Origin: Haematobia irritans | Taxonomy: Eukaryota; Arthropoda; Insecta; Diptera; Muscidae | NCBI RefSeq assembly: GCF_050003625.1 | Contig: NC_134398.1 | Span: 25,265,211 to 25,329,210 of the forward strand | DNA: 64,000 bases | Direction of reading: 5' to 3' | In this document: in pieces, positions 20,333-33,224 of the stretch | Position numbering within the stretch: position 1 is the stretch's first letter | Layout of the letters: each line of letters opens with the position of its first letter | Notes under the pieces: generated by a model | Told to the model about the DNA's origin: nothing | Database searches by the model: none | What the model saw: the letters and a program-made list of their open reading frames with translations, nothing else | Translations under genes and position numbers: made by a program

Positions 20333-22546
20333 TTTATACCCTAAACGACATAGTGGTCAGGGTATAATAAGTTTGATCGGCCAAAAAATGTGCCTACCAG
20401 AAATATGGATTTTAGACCCCATAAAATATATACCGATCGACTCAGAATCACCTCCTGAGTCGATCTAGCGTTTGGTGTCCGTCGGTCTGTCCATGTATTT
20501 GTTGTTCACAGGATTCCGGTCGCAGTTATTAACCGATTTTGATGAAATTTGGTACAGGCAGGTTTTTTGGCACAAGGACGAACGCTATTGAATTAGGAAG
20601 AAATCGGATCAAATTTAGATATAGCTCCCATATATATGTATCGCCCGATTTCTACAAATGGGGTCACGTTGCGCTTTTTTTCAAACGGATCGTCATCAAA
20701 TTTGGCAAAAGGTAATCATTTCTATCGCCCTACAAGTCTGCAAAATTTCATCCAAATCGGTTCAGATTTAGATATAGCTCTCATATATATGTATCGCCCG
20801 ATTTTCCCAAATTTTGCCACAAAACCTTTATTTATCAACCGATCTTACTCAAATTTGGCTAAATGTAGTCTTCTATAGCACTAACTATATGTGCAAAAAA
20901 TCATCGAAATCGGTTCAGATTTAGCTATAGCTCCCATATATATGTACCGCCCGATTTTTCTAAATTTGGCCATAAAACCCTTATTTATCAACCGATCTTA
21001 CCCAAATTTGGCTAAATGCAGTCTTCTATAGCACTAACTATATGTGCAAACAATCATCGAAATCGGTTCGGATTTAGATATAGCTCCCATATATATATGT
21101 ATAGCCCGATTTTCCCAAATTTGGCCATAGAACCCTTATTTACTAACCGATCTTACTAAAAGTTGGCTAGATCCAGTCCTCTATAGTACTAACTATATGT
21201 GCAAAATTTCATCGAAATCGGTTCAGATGTAGATATAGCTCCCATATATGTATCACCCGATTTTGAAAAATTCGCCCCTAATAACCTTATGTTTGACCAT
21301 ACAGGCCTCATTTCTTAACTGATCTTACTCAAATCTTGCATAAGGTAACCTTTTGTGGTATTAATCAAACCCGCAAAATATTATGCAAATTTGTTCAGAT
21401 TTAGATATAGCTTTCATATATATGCATCGCTCGATTTTCCCAAATTTGGCCATAGTACTCTTATTTATTAACCAATGTTACTCAAATTTCAAATTTTGAT
21501 GTACTAGCCAATCGTACTCATACGTACTTGTAGCTCTTACATAAAAATATTGCTCGATTTTTACAAATTTGTATATATTACCCACACTAATTTAACGATT
21601 TTCTCTTTTTATTAGTGGCATACTAACTCCGTAGGTGCAATATCAACACCGCCAGTGTTGCTAGAAGTAAGGGAAATTCCCTATATGTAGGGTTTTTCTA
21701 ATATTTAGCGTCTTGTAGGGACGTAGGGCCACAATGTAGGACATTTTCACTCAACACAATTTGTAATAATTTTCACATTTTGGTGGCTCTAGAGGAGGAA
21801 ATTAGAAGCCGGCGAGGCTTGATCTTTAACAATGTGTGGTAAACTTTATTCCTGTAGAAAATTTTGTCAACATTTTATTTCTATAGAACATTTTGTCAAA
21901 ATTGTATTTCTATAGAAATTTTTTTAAAAATATTATTTGTATAAAAAATTTTCTCAAAATTTTATTTCTGTGGAATTTTTTCTCAAAATTGCATTTCTAT
22001 AGAATTTATTGTTAAAATTTTATTTCTATAGAAAAATTTCTCACAAAAATTTGTTTATAGAAACTTTTTCCAAAATTTTATTTTTATAGAGATTTAACAA
22101 AAAAGATTACTAATTTGGGTAGAATTCTACCAACTGTGGCAACTGTGGTGGTAATACAAATTTATATTCTAAGTTATATAAGTTGCATATTCATGTTTTA
22201 AGATAATAAAGTGCTTAGAACCATTTTTGTTTTGTAAAATTTTTTAAATTTAATGAAAAATATAGTAGGGAAAATTGTTTGGGAATGTATGGGAAAGTAG
22301 GGAACTTTTTTTGTCCTTGTAGGGTAAACCGAACATTTTCTGTGGCAACATTGACTATGAGCTATAGTCAGATTGACACAAAGCACCCATAGACATGTAC
22401 TCTTTAATTTTCTTAAATATGCAACTGCGGTTTATCTCCCAGACCTATATGTTATCCCACAAATGCTTATGATTACTAATTCTGTAATGGTGGTTTAGGG
22501 TATAATATAGTCGGCCCTGCCCGACTTTCTACTTTACTTACTTGTT
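20333..22546 (-). mobile_element. Family B composite element with embedded satellite
   Basis: The GGGTATA-type end lies at 20333 and the CTTACTTG end at 22546. Internal 153-155-bp modules recur (ACCGATCTTA at 20838, 20991 and 21146). An inserted block at about 21640-22350 carries 29-bp satellite units with D-type flanks. A near-identical copy of the composite in the other orientation is at 49788-51994. No gene is present; mirrored short frames in both copies reflect shared sequence. Confidence 0.75.
21845..22165 (+). repeat. 29-bp satellite block with D-type flank
   Basis: About nine units followed by GGTAGAATTCTACCAACTG and a TGTGGCAACTGTGG motif. The same block sits at the same internal position in the B copy at 49788 (there about 50183-50480). 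Confidence 0.75.
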
Positions 22547-23319
22547 TTATTTTGCAGCAGAATAATGAGGATACACCGTCCACTCCATGCTTATGGATTG
22601 AATGGCATGGCACTCTCAACCCTTTATCTCATAGACCGATGTCACAATGTTTTCACCTATCAACGAGTGGTGTAAATGTGGCAGGAATGATATAAACTAA
22701 TTTCACTAAATTGGTATGTGTGAATGAGTGTACTTCATGGCAAAACTAAACAAGGGTCTTCAGAATATTTAGGGTTAAAAGCCAAATATCATTCAATGAA
22801 ATATTTTCAAAATTGTTTTTTTAGATTGGAGGAATTTTTCATAATATTATGTTATGGTATCCTAGTTGAAGACAAGCATATAAATTATTCTTTAACTCAT
22901 TTGTCGGCTTAAAGTAGATTTAAAAATGTATTCTTTTGTTTTAAATGTATGTAAATTTTACTAAAATGTCAGGATAAATTCCCGGATTGGAATATCATTA
23001 TTTTTTTATATCATCCATTATATAGGTTTGTACTTATCCTTAATAAATCATTGAGAATTTTGAATAAAATATTTGAACATGATTACATATAAACAGGTGA
23101 GTAAAGTAACATAAGCATTTGTGGGGATATCATTGAAATAGGTTTGGGACAGTGTATGTCCTTATTTACAGAAAATTGCGAAATATTAGGACGGATGAAT
23201 TGAAAATAATAAAAACAAATAGATCTCAAGCTTGGCAAAATAAAGAATTTTATTTAAACTGAAAAAGATAGTATAAGAAACAAAATAAATCAACTTGTTT
23301 CGAAATTTAATAGCGTTTG
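22547..23319. other. AT-rich DNA, nothing recognised
   Basis: No repeat family and no convincing coding frame were recognised. It could be unique host DNA. Confidence 0.4.
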
Positions 23320-23541
23320 TTCTTGTTCCGAAAACACGCCATATACCAAATTTCATAAACATCGGTTAATAATTGCGAACAATAAATAAATGGACAGACG
23401 GACACCAATGGCTAGATCGACCCAGTAGGTGATTCTGAGTCGATCGGTATATATTTTATGGGGTCTAAAATCAATATTTCTGGTAGGCACATTTTTTGGC
23501 AGAACAAAGTTATTATACCCTGAACACTTTTAGGGTATAAA
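23320..23541 (+). mobile_element. Family B 3' end fragment
   Basis: It matches the microsatellite-flanking and tail region of family B (GATTCTGAGTCGATCGGTATA, then TTTTAGGGTATAAATAA). Confidence 0.65.
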
Positions 23542-23825
23542 TAATATAGACCGGTATGGACCAATATTTGCATGGTTGTTAGTGAGTATATACTAACATC
23601 ACGTACCAAATTTCAACCGGATCGAATGACGTTTGCCCTTGTAGGGGGCTCCGCAAGCCAAATCTGGGGGTCGGTTTATATGGGACCTTTACGTAAATGT
23701 GGTCCGATATGGCGCATTTGCACTATAGTCTGACCTACATCTATAACAACTACTTGTGCCAAGATTCAAGCGGATAACTTGTTCCGTTAGGCACAGACGA
23801 TTTCAACAAACGAATATAAAAATGT
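23542..23825 (+). mobile_element. Family A fragment
   Basis: One 153-bp module and the 3' module, ending before the hairpin tail. It directly follows the B tail. Confidence 0.6.
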
Positions 23826-24285
23826 ATATAAAAATGTACCGATAAGAATTTTTGTTCGAATGGGCTTCAAATTCTGACTCTGACATGGTGCATTGAACAA
23901 AATGGTTAATGGGATGGTGTTCATTTAGACAATATTTACCTTCAACAAGACCCTGCCACATGCCATACAAGCAATGGAAAATCTTCTCTGTTACCGGGCC
24001 CTGTGTTCTCCCGCGAGAATGTGACAACAATTAGACTTTAGTCTTTAGTAGAATTTTGTACATTGTTTTTGAAAATATTTACTGTAAATCGTGATGAAAT
24101 ATTATTAACAGTTGCTGAAAATTCGACCACTTAGGCTGTAATAAAATTCCCCTTTTGTTTGAATATCGTATTTCTTTTACAGAAGTTTGCTAACCAACAC
24201 TTTGCTGTTAACATTGACCAAGAAAGTTATAGACATTCCATAGCAATTAACAGCACTGTTGTTTGTCTTATCGCCGTAGATGGCG
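23826..24285. other. AT-rich DNA, nothing recognised
   Basis: A short stretch between A and B elements with no recognised repeat or supported gene. Confidence 0.4.
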
Positions 24286-24426
24286 TTTTTATACCCTTCA
24301 CCACTACTGTGGTACAGGGTATAATAAGTTTGTGCATTTGTATGTAACGCCAAGAAGGAGTAATCATAGACCAACCTTTAAGTATACGGATCGGCTTAGA
24401 ATTAAATTCTGAATCGATTTAGCGAT

Positions 24427-24458
24427 GTCCGTCTGTCTGTCTGTCCGTCTGTCTGTCC

Positions 24459-24496
<38 letters not shown>

Positions 24497-24505
24497 ATGT
24501 CTGTT
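24427..24505. repeat. (GTCY)n microsatellite
   Basis: An uninterrupted GTCT/GTCC tetranucleotide run inside family B. Shorter runs sit at the equivalent place in most A and B copies. Confidence 0.9.
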
Positions 24506-24791
24506 GATGTATTTTTGTGTGCAAAGTACAGCTCGCAGTTTTAGTCCGATTGTCCTAAAATTTGGTATAGGGTCCTGTTTCGGCTCAAAGACGATCCCAA
24601 TTGATTTTGGAAAAAATCGGTTCAGATTTAGATATAGCTGCCATATATATTTTTCGCCGATCTGGTCATAATTGGGGTGTATATCAACCGATCTTCCTCA
24701 AATTCCGTACATCCGAATATTTTATGGGTCTCGAAAAACTTGCAAAATACCAGCCAAATCGGTTCAGATTTAGATATAGCTCTCATATATA

Positions 24792-25021
24792 CACAGTCTT
24801 ACACAAGTTTACATACCCTGAGTTTTTATCCTTCTAAATAAACATGTTTCTTGTTGTTGGTTATAAACCACGCTTAAAATTTTTTCTTAAAAATTAACAA
24901 ATACTTTGTTTTTCAAATTATTATACTAAAATTAAAGCACGTATATGCATAGTTTATAATATTTTATTATTTAAAGAAAATACAAATTCTTTAATCGTAT
25001 GTAAATTTGTGTGAGACTGTG
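24792..25021. mobile_element. 230-bp Tc1/mariner-type MITE with TA duplication
   Basis: The ends are CACAGTCTTACACAAG on the left and, read inward, CACAGTCTCACACAAA on the right; about 23 of 25 terminal bases pair. TA flanks both sides (24790-24791 and 25022-25023). Removing the element plus one TA restores the family B sequence CATATATAGCTTTCGCCCG, seen uninterrupted near 41387. Confidence 0.85.
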
Positions 25022-26175
25022 TAGCTTTCGCCCGATTTACACTCATTTGCCCAAAGAGGCCAATTTTTAACTCCGATTTGGTTGAAATTTTGCACAGGGA
25101 GTAGAATTAGCATTGAAACTATGCGTGCCAAATTTGGTTGAAATCGGTTCAGATTTGGATATATCTCCCATATACAGCTTTCGCCCGATTTACACTCATA
25201 TGACCACAGAGGCCAATTTTTTGCTCCGATTTAGTTGAAATTTTTCACAGGGAGTAGAATTAGCATTGTAGCTATGCGTGCCAAATTTGGTTGAAATCGG
25301 TTCAGATTTAGATATATCTCCGATATATAGCTTTCGCCCGATTTACACTCATATGACCACAGAGGCCAATTTTTAACTCCTATTTAGTTGAAATTTTGCA
25401 CAGGGAGTAGAATTAGCATTGTAGCTATGCGTGCCAAATTTGGTTGAAATCGGTTCAGATTTACATATAGCTCCCATATATATGTTTTTCTGATTTCGAC
25501 AAAAATGGTCAAAATACCAACATTTTCCTTGTAAAATCGCCACTGCTTAGTCGAAAAGTTGTAAAAATGACTCTAATTTTCCTAAACTTCTAATACATAT
25601 ATATCGAGCGATAAATCATAAATAAACTTTTTCGAAGTTTCCTTAAAATTGCTTCAGATTTAAACGTTTCCCATATTTTTTTACTAACATTGTGTTCAAC
25701 CCTAGTGCATTAGCCGACTTAAATTTTGAGTCTATAGATTTTGTAGAAGTCTATCAAATTCTTCCAGATCGAGTGATATTTAAATGTATGTATTTGGGAC
25801 AAACCTTTATATATAGCCCCCAACACATTTGACGGATGTGATATGGTAGCGAAAATTTAGATCTACAAAGTGGTGCAGGGTATAATATAGTCGGCCCCGC
25901 CCGACTTTAGACTTTCCTTACTGGTTTTTTACTAACATTGTGTTCAACCCTAGTGCATTAACCGACTTAAATTTTGAGTCTAAAGATTTTGTAGAAGTCT
26001 ATCAAATTCTGTCCAGATCGAGTGATATTTAAATGTATGTATTTGGGACAAACCTTTATATATAGCCCCCAACACATTTGACGGATGTGATATGGTAGCG
26101 AAAATTTAGATCTACAAAGTGGTGCAGGGTATAATATAGTCGGCCCCGCCCGACTTTAGACTTTCCTTACTGGTT

Positions 26176-26696
26176 TCTTCTGTAAATTTGTGCAAATTTT
26201 TGCAAAAATTTTATTTCCTTTCATCTTCTGGAATACCAGCAAATTTTCCAAAGGGATTATAAAATTTTTCACAATTGGTCCTAGTGAAAAATTGCAAATT
26301 TATTGAATTGTACTTTAATTTTTTTTTCTCCAAAGTATAAATGAGGTTATACGACCGTACATTTCATGGTATGTTATGTGAGACGTCCATGAAACATTCA
26401 ACAAATGGCAAAGCTTTGTAGGCTTTCCCATTTGCTTTGCTATAATCGGCAATGAGCTTTAGCCCTAATATTTTCGAAATAATTATAGTTGCAATAAATA
26501 TTTTCATCTGTTCGAAAGCTTAACAATTTGTTTTAGATCTATATATTTTTTTATGGGAATATAAAACACAGATAAATAAATATTTTAGGAGAAGGATTCA
26601 GATACTTTGCTACATACTGGATGAAAGCTTCTTGTTATTGTAAGCAAACAAGGATATTTAGTGATTACGAATATTAGAACATGGTGATAAATTTTG
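26176..26696. other. AT-rich DNA, nothing recognised
   Basis: No repeat family or coding frame recognised. Confidence 0.4.
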
Positions 26697-26825
26697 TATT
26701 ATACCCTAAACCACATATTGGTCAGGGTATAATAGCTTAGATCTGCAGAAAAATGTGCCTACCAGAAATATTTATTTAAGACCCTATAAAATATATAACG
26801 ATAGACTCAGAATTACCTCCTGAGC
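26697..26825 (-). mobile_element. Family B tail fragment
   Basis: The tail hairpin (CCCTAAACCACATATTGGTCAGGGTATAAT in two parts) and the TCGACTCAGAAT... flank are present. It stops at the D-type border CGGTTGCCACTCGAGCC. Confidence 0.65.
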
Positions 26826-27065
26826 ACGGTTGCCACTCGAGCCAAAAATACTGTAGCAAAATTTTAAGAAAATTTTACCAAAAAACTACCAATTAAAAAA
26901 CTTATTTCTCTTCTATAGAAAATTTCGTCGAAATTTTATTTCTATCGAAAATTTCGTCAAAATTTTAGGTTTTAAGAAAATTTTATTTCTAAAGGAAAAA
27001 AAGCCAAATAAAAAATCTTATGTTACTTCTATAGAAAATCTCGTCGACATTTTATTTCTATAGAG
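26826..27065 (+). repeat. D-type border and short 29-bp satellite
   Basis: It starts with GGTTGCCACTCGAGCC, followed by diverged satellite units that carry TTTCGTC instead of TTTTGTC. The same subtype resumes at 28166-28500, suggesting that the family B copy at 27066-28165 inserted into it. Confidence 0.6.
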
Positions 27066-28165
27066 CGATACATATATATGGAAGCTATATCTAAATCTGA
27101 ACTAATTTGCATAATATTTTGCGGGTTTGATTAATACCACAAAAGGTTACCTTATGCAAGATTTGAGTAAAATCAGTTAAGAAATGAGGCCTGTATGGGC
27201 AAACATAAGGTTATTAGGGGCGAATTTTTCAAAATCGGGTGATACATATATGGGAGCTATATCTACATCTGAACGGATTTCGATGAAATTTTCCACATAT
27301 AGTTAGTACTATAGAGGACTGGATGTAGCCAACTTTTAGTAAGATCGGTTAATAAATAAGGGTTCTATGGCCAAATTTGGGAAAATCGGGCTATACATAT
27401 ATATATATATGGGAGCTATATCTAAATCTGAACTGATTTCAATGATTTTTTTGCACATATAGTTAGTGCTATAGAAGACTACATTTAGCCAAATTTGGGT
27501 AAGATCGGTTGATAAATAAGGGTTTTATGGCCAAATTTAGAAAAATCGGGCGGTACATATATATGGGAGCTATAGCTATCTATAATCTGAACCGATTTCG
27601 ATGATTTTTTGCACATATAGTTAGTGCTATAGAAGATTATATTTAGCCAACTTTGAGTAAGATCGGTTGATAAATAAAGGTTTTGTGGCAAAATTTGGGA
27701 AAATCGGGCGATACATATATATGAGAGCTATATCTAAATCTGAACCGATTTGGATGAAATTTTGCAGACTTGAAGGGCGATGGAAAAGATTACCTTTTGC
27801 CAAATTTGGTGCCGATCCATTTGAAAAAAAGCGCAACGTGACGAGCTATATCTAAATTTGAACGCAACGTGGGAGCTATATCTAAATTTGATCCGATTTC
27901 TTCCAAATTCAATAGCGTTCGTCCTTGTGCCCAAAAACCTGCCTGTACCAAATTTCATCAAAATCGGTTAACAATTGCGACCGGAATCCTGTGAACAACA
28001 AATACATGGACAGACGGACACCAAGCGCTAGATCGACTCAGGAGGTGATTCTGAGTCGATCGGTATATATTTTATGGGGTCTAAAATCAATATTTCTGGT
28101 AGGCACATTTTTTGGCCGATCAAACTTATTATACCCTGACCACTATGTGGTTTAGGGTATAAAAA
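27066..28165 (+). mobile_element. Family B element nested in D-type satellite
   Basis: About six 153-155-bp modules, the short GACGGACACC microsatellite and the hairpin tail ending GGTTTAGGGTATAAAAA. The AACAAG head is missing. The satellite subtype on both sides is the same. Confidence 0.65.
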
Positions 28166-28500
28166 TACCAAAAAAAATACCAATTAAAAAAAACTTATAT
28201 GTCTTCTATAGCAAATATCGTCAAAATTTTGTTTCTATAGGAAATTTCGGCAAAATTTTATTTCTAGAGGAAATTGCAGAGGAATATTTTACAAAATCTA
28301 GCCAAAAACAATCTACAAAAATTTTCAAAACAAAAAAAATAGTACCAACAAACTAGCAATTAAAAAACTTATTGCTCCTCTATAGAAAATTTCGTCGAAA
28401 TTTTAATTCTATCGAACATTTAGTCAAAATGTTATGTGTTAAGGAAATTTTATTTCTAGAGGGAAAAAACTACCAAATAAAAAATCTTATTTTTCTTGGT
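28166..28500 (+). repeat. D-type satellite, continued
   Basis: Diverged 29-bp units with interspersed ACCAATTAAAAAACTTATT motifs, matching those at 26880-27010. Confidence 0.55.
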
Positions 28501-29465
28501 ATTTTGACCATTTTTGTCCAAATCGGAAAAACATATATATGGGAGCTATATCTAAATCTGAACCGATGTCAACCAAATTTGGCACGCATAGCTATAATGC
28601 TAATTCTACTCCCTGTGCAAAATTTCAACTAAATCGTAGTTAAAAATTGGCCTCTGTGGTCATATGAGTTTAAATCGGGCGAAAGCTATATATTGGAGAT
28701 ATATCCACATCTGAACCGATTTCAACCAAATTTGGCACGCATAGTTACAATGCTAATTCTACTCCCTATGCAAAATTTCAACTAAATCGGAGGAAAAAAA
28801 TTGCCTCTGTGGGCAATTGAGTGTAAATCGGGCGAAAGCTATATATGGGAGCTATATCTAAATCTGAACAGATTTGGCTGATATTTTGCAAGTTTTACGA
28901 GACTCATAAAATATTCGGATGTACGGAATTTGAGGAAGATTGGTTGATATACACGCCAATTATGACCAGAACGGTGAAAAATATATATGGCAGCTATATC
29001 TAAATCTGAAACGATTTTTTCCAAAATAAATATGGATCGTCTTTGAGCCGAAACAGGACCCTATACCAAATTTTGGGACAATCGGACTAAAACTGCGAGC
29101 TGTACTTTTCACACAAAAATACATCAACAGACAGACAGACAGACGGACATCGCTACATCGACCAGAATTTAATTCTAAACCGATCCGTATACTAAAAGGT
29201 TGGTCTATGATTACTTATTCTTGGCGTTACATACAAATGCACAAACTTATTATAACCTGTACCACAGTAGTGGTGAAGGGTATAAAAAGAATCAAATTTT
29301 AAATACAGCCCTCACATATATGTGTCCCCCGATTTCGAAACATGGGTCATATTGCGCTTCTTTACTAACAGATCGTCGACAAGTTTGGCAGAAAGTAGTA
29401 TAATGTAGCACCCCTAAATTTTGCACAATTTCATCGAAATCGGTTCAGATTTGTCAAATATATAT
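28501..29465 (+). mobile_element. Family B element, headless, and a B fragment
   Basis: Modules run to the GACAGACAGACAGACGGAC tract (about 29132) and the tail GGGTATAAAAAGA at 29288. From 29289 to 29465 a further B-like module follows (ATATATGTGTCCCCCGATTTC and neighbours). The modules correspond to those at 24600-25480 and 41050-41700. Confidence 0.6.
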
Positions 29466-29574
29466 AGTTATACGGCTTTGCCCAAATAAATTTGACAAAC
29501 ATTATTTTCCTCTGTTGGTGAAGCTACACTTGTAGTTTAGTCAATGCATGGTTTTAAGCTGAAATCAAAAACAA
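29466..29574 (+). repeat. E element, right arm only
   Basis: It matches the right arm of the fold-back elements at 42579-42913 and 56779-57090 (GCCCAAATAAATTTGACAAAC through AAGCTGAAATCAAAA). As in those copies, 29-bp satellite follows immediately. Confidence 0.65.
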
Positions 29575-31190
29575 AAAAAAAATTATTTCTATTGAAAATT
29601 TTGTCAAAATTCAGTTTCTTAGAAAATTTGGTAAAAATTCAATTTCTATAGAAAATTTGGTCAACATTTTATTTCTGTAGAAAATTTTATCAAAATTTTA
29701 TTTCTATAGAATATTTTGTTAAAATTTTATTTCTACAGAAAATTTTGCCAAAATTTTATTTCTATAGAAAATTTTGTTAAAAATTTATTTCTATCGAAAA
29801 TTTTGTGAAAATTTTATTTCTATAGAAAATTTTGTCAAAATTATGCTTCTATAGAAAATGTTGTGCAAATTCGGTTTCTATAGAAAATTTGGTCAAAATT
29901 TCATTTTTATAGAAAATATTGTAAAAATTTTATTTCTATAGAAAATGTTGCCAAAATTTTATTTCTATAGAAAATTTTGCCAACATTTTATTTCTATAGT
30001 AAACTTTTTTCTATAAAAAATTTTGTTAAAATCTTATTTCTATAGAAAATGTTGTCTTAATTTTATTGTTATAGAAAATTTTGTCAAATTTTTATTTCTA
30101 TAGAAAATTTTGTCAAAATTTTATTTCTATAGCAAATTTTTTCAATATTCTGTCTCTGTAGAAAATTTTGTGAAAACTCTGTTTCTATAGAAAATTTGTT
30201 TAAAATTCTCTTTCAATAGAAACTTTGGTCATCATTTTATTTCAATAAAAAATTTTGCCAAAATTTTATTTCTATAGAAAATTTTGTCAAAATTTTATTT
30301 CTATAAAAAATTTTGTGAAAATTTTATTTCTATAGAAAATGTTGTAAAAATTTCTCTTTTATAGAAAATTTAGTGAAAATTCTATTTCTATACAAAATTT
30401 GGTCAAAATTCTATTTTTATACAAAATTTGGTCAAAATTTTATTTTTATAGAAAATTGTGTCAAAAGTTTATTTCTTTAAAAAATTTTGCAAAATTTTGT
30501 CAAATTTTATTTCTATACCAAATTTTTCAAAATTCTGTTTCTATAGAAAATTTTGTCAAGATATTATTTCTATAGAAAATTTTATCAAAATTTTATTTCT
30601 ATAGAAAATTTTGTCAAATTTTTATTTCTACAGAAAATTTTATCAAAAATTTATTTCTATAGAAAATTTTTTCAAAATTTCATTTCTATATAAAATTTTG
30701 TCGAAATTTTATTTCTATATAAAATTTTGTTAAAATTTTACTCCTATAGAAAATTTTGTGAAAATTCTGGTATATATACAAAATTTGGTCAAAATTCCTT
30801 TTCTATACAAAATTTTATTTTTATAGAAAATTGTGTCAAAATTGTGTTTCTATATAAAATTTTGTCAAATTGTATGTCAATAGAAAATTTTGTCAAAATT
30901 TTATTTCTATAGCAAATTTTTCAAAATTCTGTTGCTATAGAAAATTTTGGCAAAATTTTATTTCTATAGAAAATTTTGTTAAAATTTTATTTCTATAGAA
31001 AATTTTGTCAAAATTTGATTTCTATAGAAATTTTTGTCTAAATTTTAGTTCTATAGAAAATTTTGTCAAAATTTGATTTCTATAGAAATTTTTGTCTAAA
31101 TTTTAGTTCTATAGAAAATTTTGTCAAAATGTTATTTCTGTAGAAAATTTTATCAAAATTCTATTTTTATAGAAATTTTTTATTTTTCAA
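29575..31190 (+). repeat. 29-bp minisatellite array
   Basis: About 55 units, forward orientation, fairly diverged (TTTGGTC, TTTTGCC and TTTTATC variants). A duplicated block is visible at about 31010-31120. Confidence 0.9.
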
Positions 31191-31209
31191 CAATTTATTT
31201 CTAGTAAAA

Positions 31210-31636
31210 AACCATTTTCCTATATAACATATGTGTTTTCCTGTTTGGGCAAAAATTGCCACAACACCCACATTTTCCTTGTAAAATCACCACTGTTTAG
31301 CCAAAATTTCGTAAAAATACTTCATATTTTCCTTTACCTCTAATACATATCTATCGATCGATAAATCATAAATGCACTTTTGTGAAGTTACCTAAAAATT
31401 GCGTTATATTTCCCACATTAGTGACTAATATTGTGCCCCACCCCCGGGCATTAGCCGACTTAAATTTTAACTGTATAAAATTTTGTCCAGATCGGGTCAG
31501 ATTTAAATGTATGTTTATGGAAACATAATTCTATTTATAATAGCACCCAATATATTTTAAGGTTTTGCGATGGTATTGAAAATTCAGAACAACAAAGTGG
31601 TGCAGGGTATAATGTAGTTGGCTCTGTTCGACTTTA
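31210..31636 (-). mobile_element. Family B terminal segment
   Basis: A single diverged copy of the 248-bp terminal segment and adjacent module, ending GGTATAATGTAGTTGGCTC. The final CTTACTTG is not preserved. Confidence 0.6.
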
Positions 31637-32813
31637 ACCCTTAAATGCGCACTGTATTTTTTAAGATACAACAAGAAAAAACTTCTTACGTCCTAAAAGT
31701 TTGACTGAATTCTATGAAATAGATTTGTTTGTTATTAATATTTGCATATTATATATTTTTTGTCGGAGGAATCGGTTATTTTGTGCATTTAATTAAGGGT
31801 TAAACTATCATTACGTGTTAGATTTAAATTTGTAGTAAAATTCAAAACTAAATAAAAATTTTGGACACTATGGATTTCTAAATGCTAAAAGCAATATACT
31901 CAATTTGTGTGTGTGTGCAATCGCTATTTATATTTTTTCTCCCATGGATTTTTTTTTCGTATAAGCTAAATTAATTGATTTGCACCTGCTTCCTCCTTTT
32001 CCCGTATTTTTTTAATCCTACATAGAAATCCACTTGCATTATACAAATGAATGCACTTTCGATTTTAAATCTTTACAGTGTTTTTCATTTCACTTACAGT
32101 ATGAGGAAGAGACGACACGTAATGGTGTGAGTTTGCCTATGAAGGCGAGAGTATTTTGCTCATTCACTCAACACATTCTGAGCCAAATTAACTAAATGAT
32201 AAAGTCAATTGTAAAAATCGACTGTTTCCTCTGACACCAAGTGCAAAACAAAAGAATAAATAAACTTCTCCTCTCAATTAGCTTGGATGAGTGTGAGTGT
32301 GAGAGAAATAGAGAGAGAGAGAGGATGTTGTTGTTGATGATGATAATGGGGCATTGAGATAATTGTTTAAAGTCAATTTAAGGATAAGTACTTTTTAAAA
32401 GTACCCATTCATTCATGGTTGGGCATGTGTGCAGAGATTAAATGCTACTTCCGTTGAACATATGCCACTATGTCGATTATTCTGATAATGAAATTAAAAG
32501 TCAATAAAATTTAATTGAATCGAATCGAATGATTTTTTTTTTTTTTTGATTTATTATTTGTAATGGCCAATAAATGCAATTAATGATTGCGATAAAAATG
32601 ATAGATTATGGGAATAATTTAATAAGGAAGGAAATAGATTTTCAAGTAATTCAATTAAATAAAAATATGAAAATTGTAATTCCAAAATGCAAATCTAGTT
32701 ATTAGCTTACAGAGCGATTTTATATTATTTCCAATGTGAATGAATATGGGTATGGTTTGAAAAAACAAAAAAAAAACACCAAAAAGTTTAAGAAATCAAA
32801 TTTTCAGATAAAT
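31637..32813. other. Non-repetitive AT-rich DNA
   Basis: About 1.2 kb with no recognised element, carrying GT (about 31905), GA (about 32308-32322) and GTT/GAT (about 32325-32345) simple tracts. No supported gene. Possibly unique host sequence. Confidence 0.5.
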
Positions 32814-33224
32814 AACAAGTATATACGGCCGCAAGTTCGGCCAGGCCGAATCTTATGTACCCACCACCATGGATTGCGTAGAAACTTCTACGAAAGATTG
32901 TCATCCACAATCGAATTACTTGGGTTGTGGTATCTTAAAACTTCTTAACATCGTTTTCTAAATTGTGATTTAGTCCATACATGGTATATATTAGACAAAA
33001 AAGTTATGTGTAGTTAAGTCTACTAATAATTACGAATCGATTTGGACTTTTTGTACGTAGAGAGTCAGAATTAAAATATGGGTGTCTCTTATATGGGGGC
33101 TATATACAATTATGAACTTGATATGGACCAATTTTTGTGTGATTGGGGATCGATTTATCTGAGGGCCATATGTAACTATAGACCGATATGGACCTAGCTA
33201 GACATGGTTGTTAACGACCATATA

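Larger units (their letters stand above)
24286..26175 (-). mobile_element. Family B element with duplicated 248-bp head and a Tc1-type MITE inside
   Basis: The tail hairpin (TACCCTTCACC...GGGTATAATAAG) is at 24286-24330 and a long (GTCT/GTCC)n tract at about 24427-24505. Internal modules follow and the AACAAG end is on the right. The terminal segment is present twice, ACTAACATTG starting at 25683 and 25931, a period of exactly 248. A MITE at 24792-25021 interrupts one module. Confidence 0.75.

Noticed and set aside
22198..22386. Small open frame (62 residues), also at 49948-50136
   Set aside because: The two are the same stretch of the duplicated family B composite, with no recognisable domain. 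Conservation is due to recent common origin.
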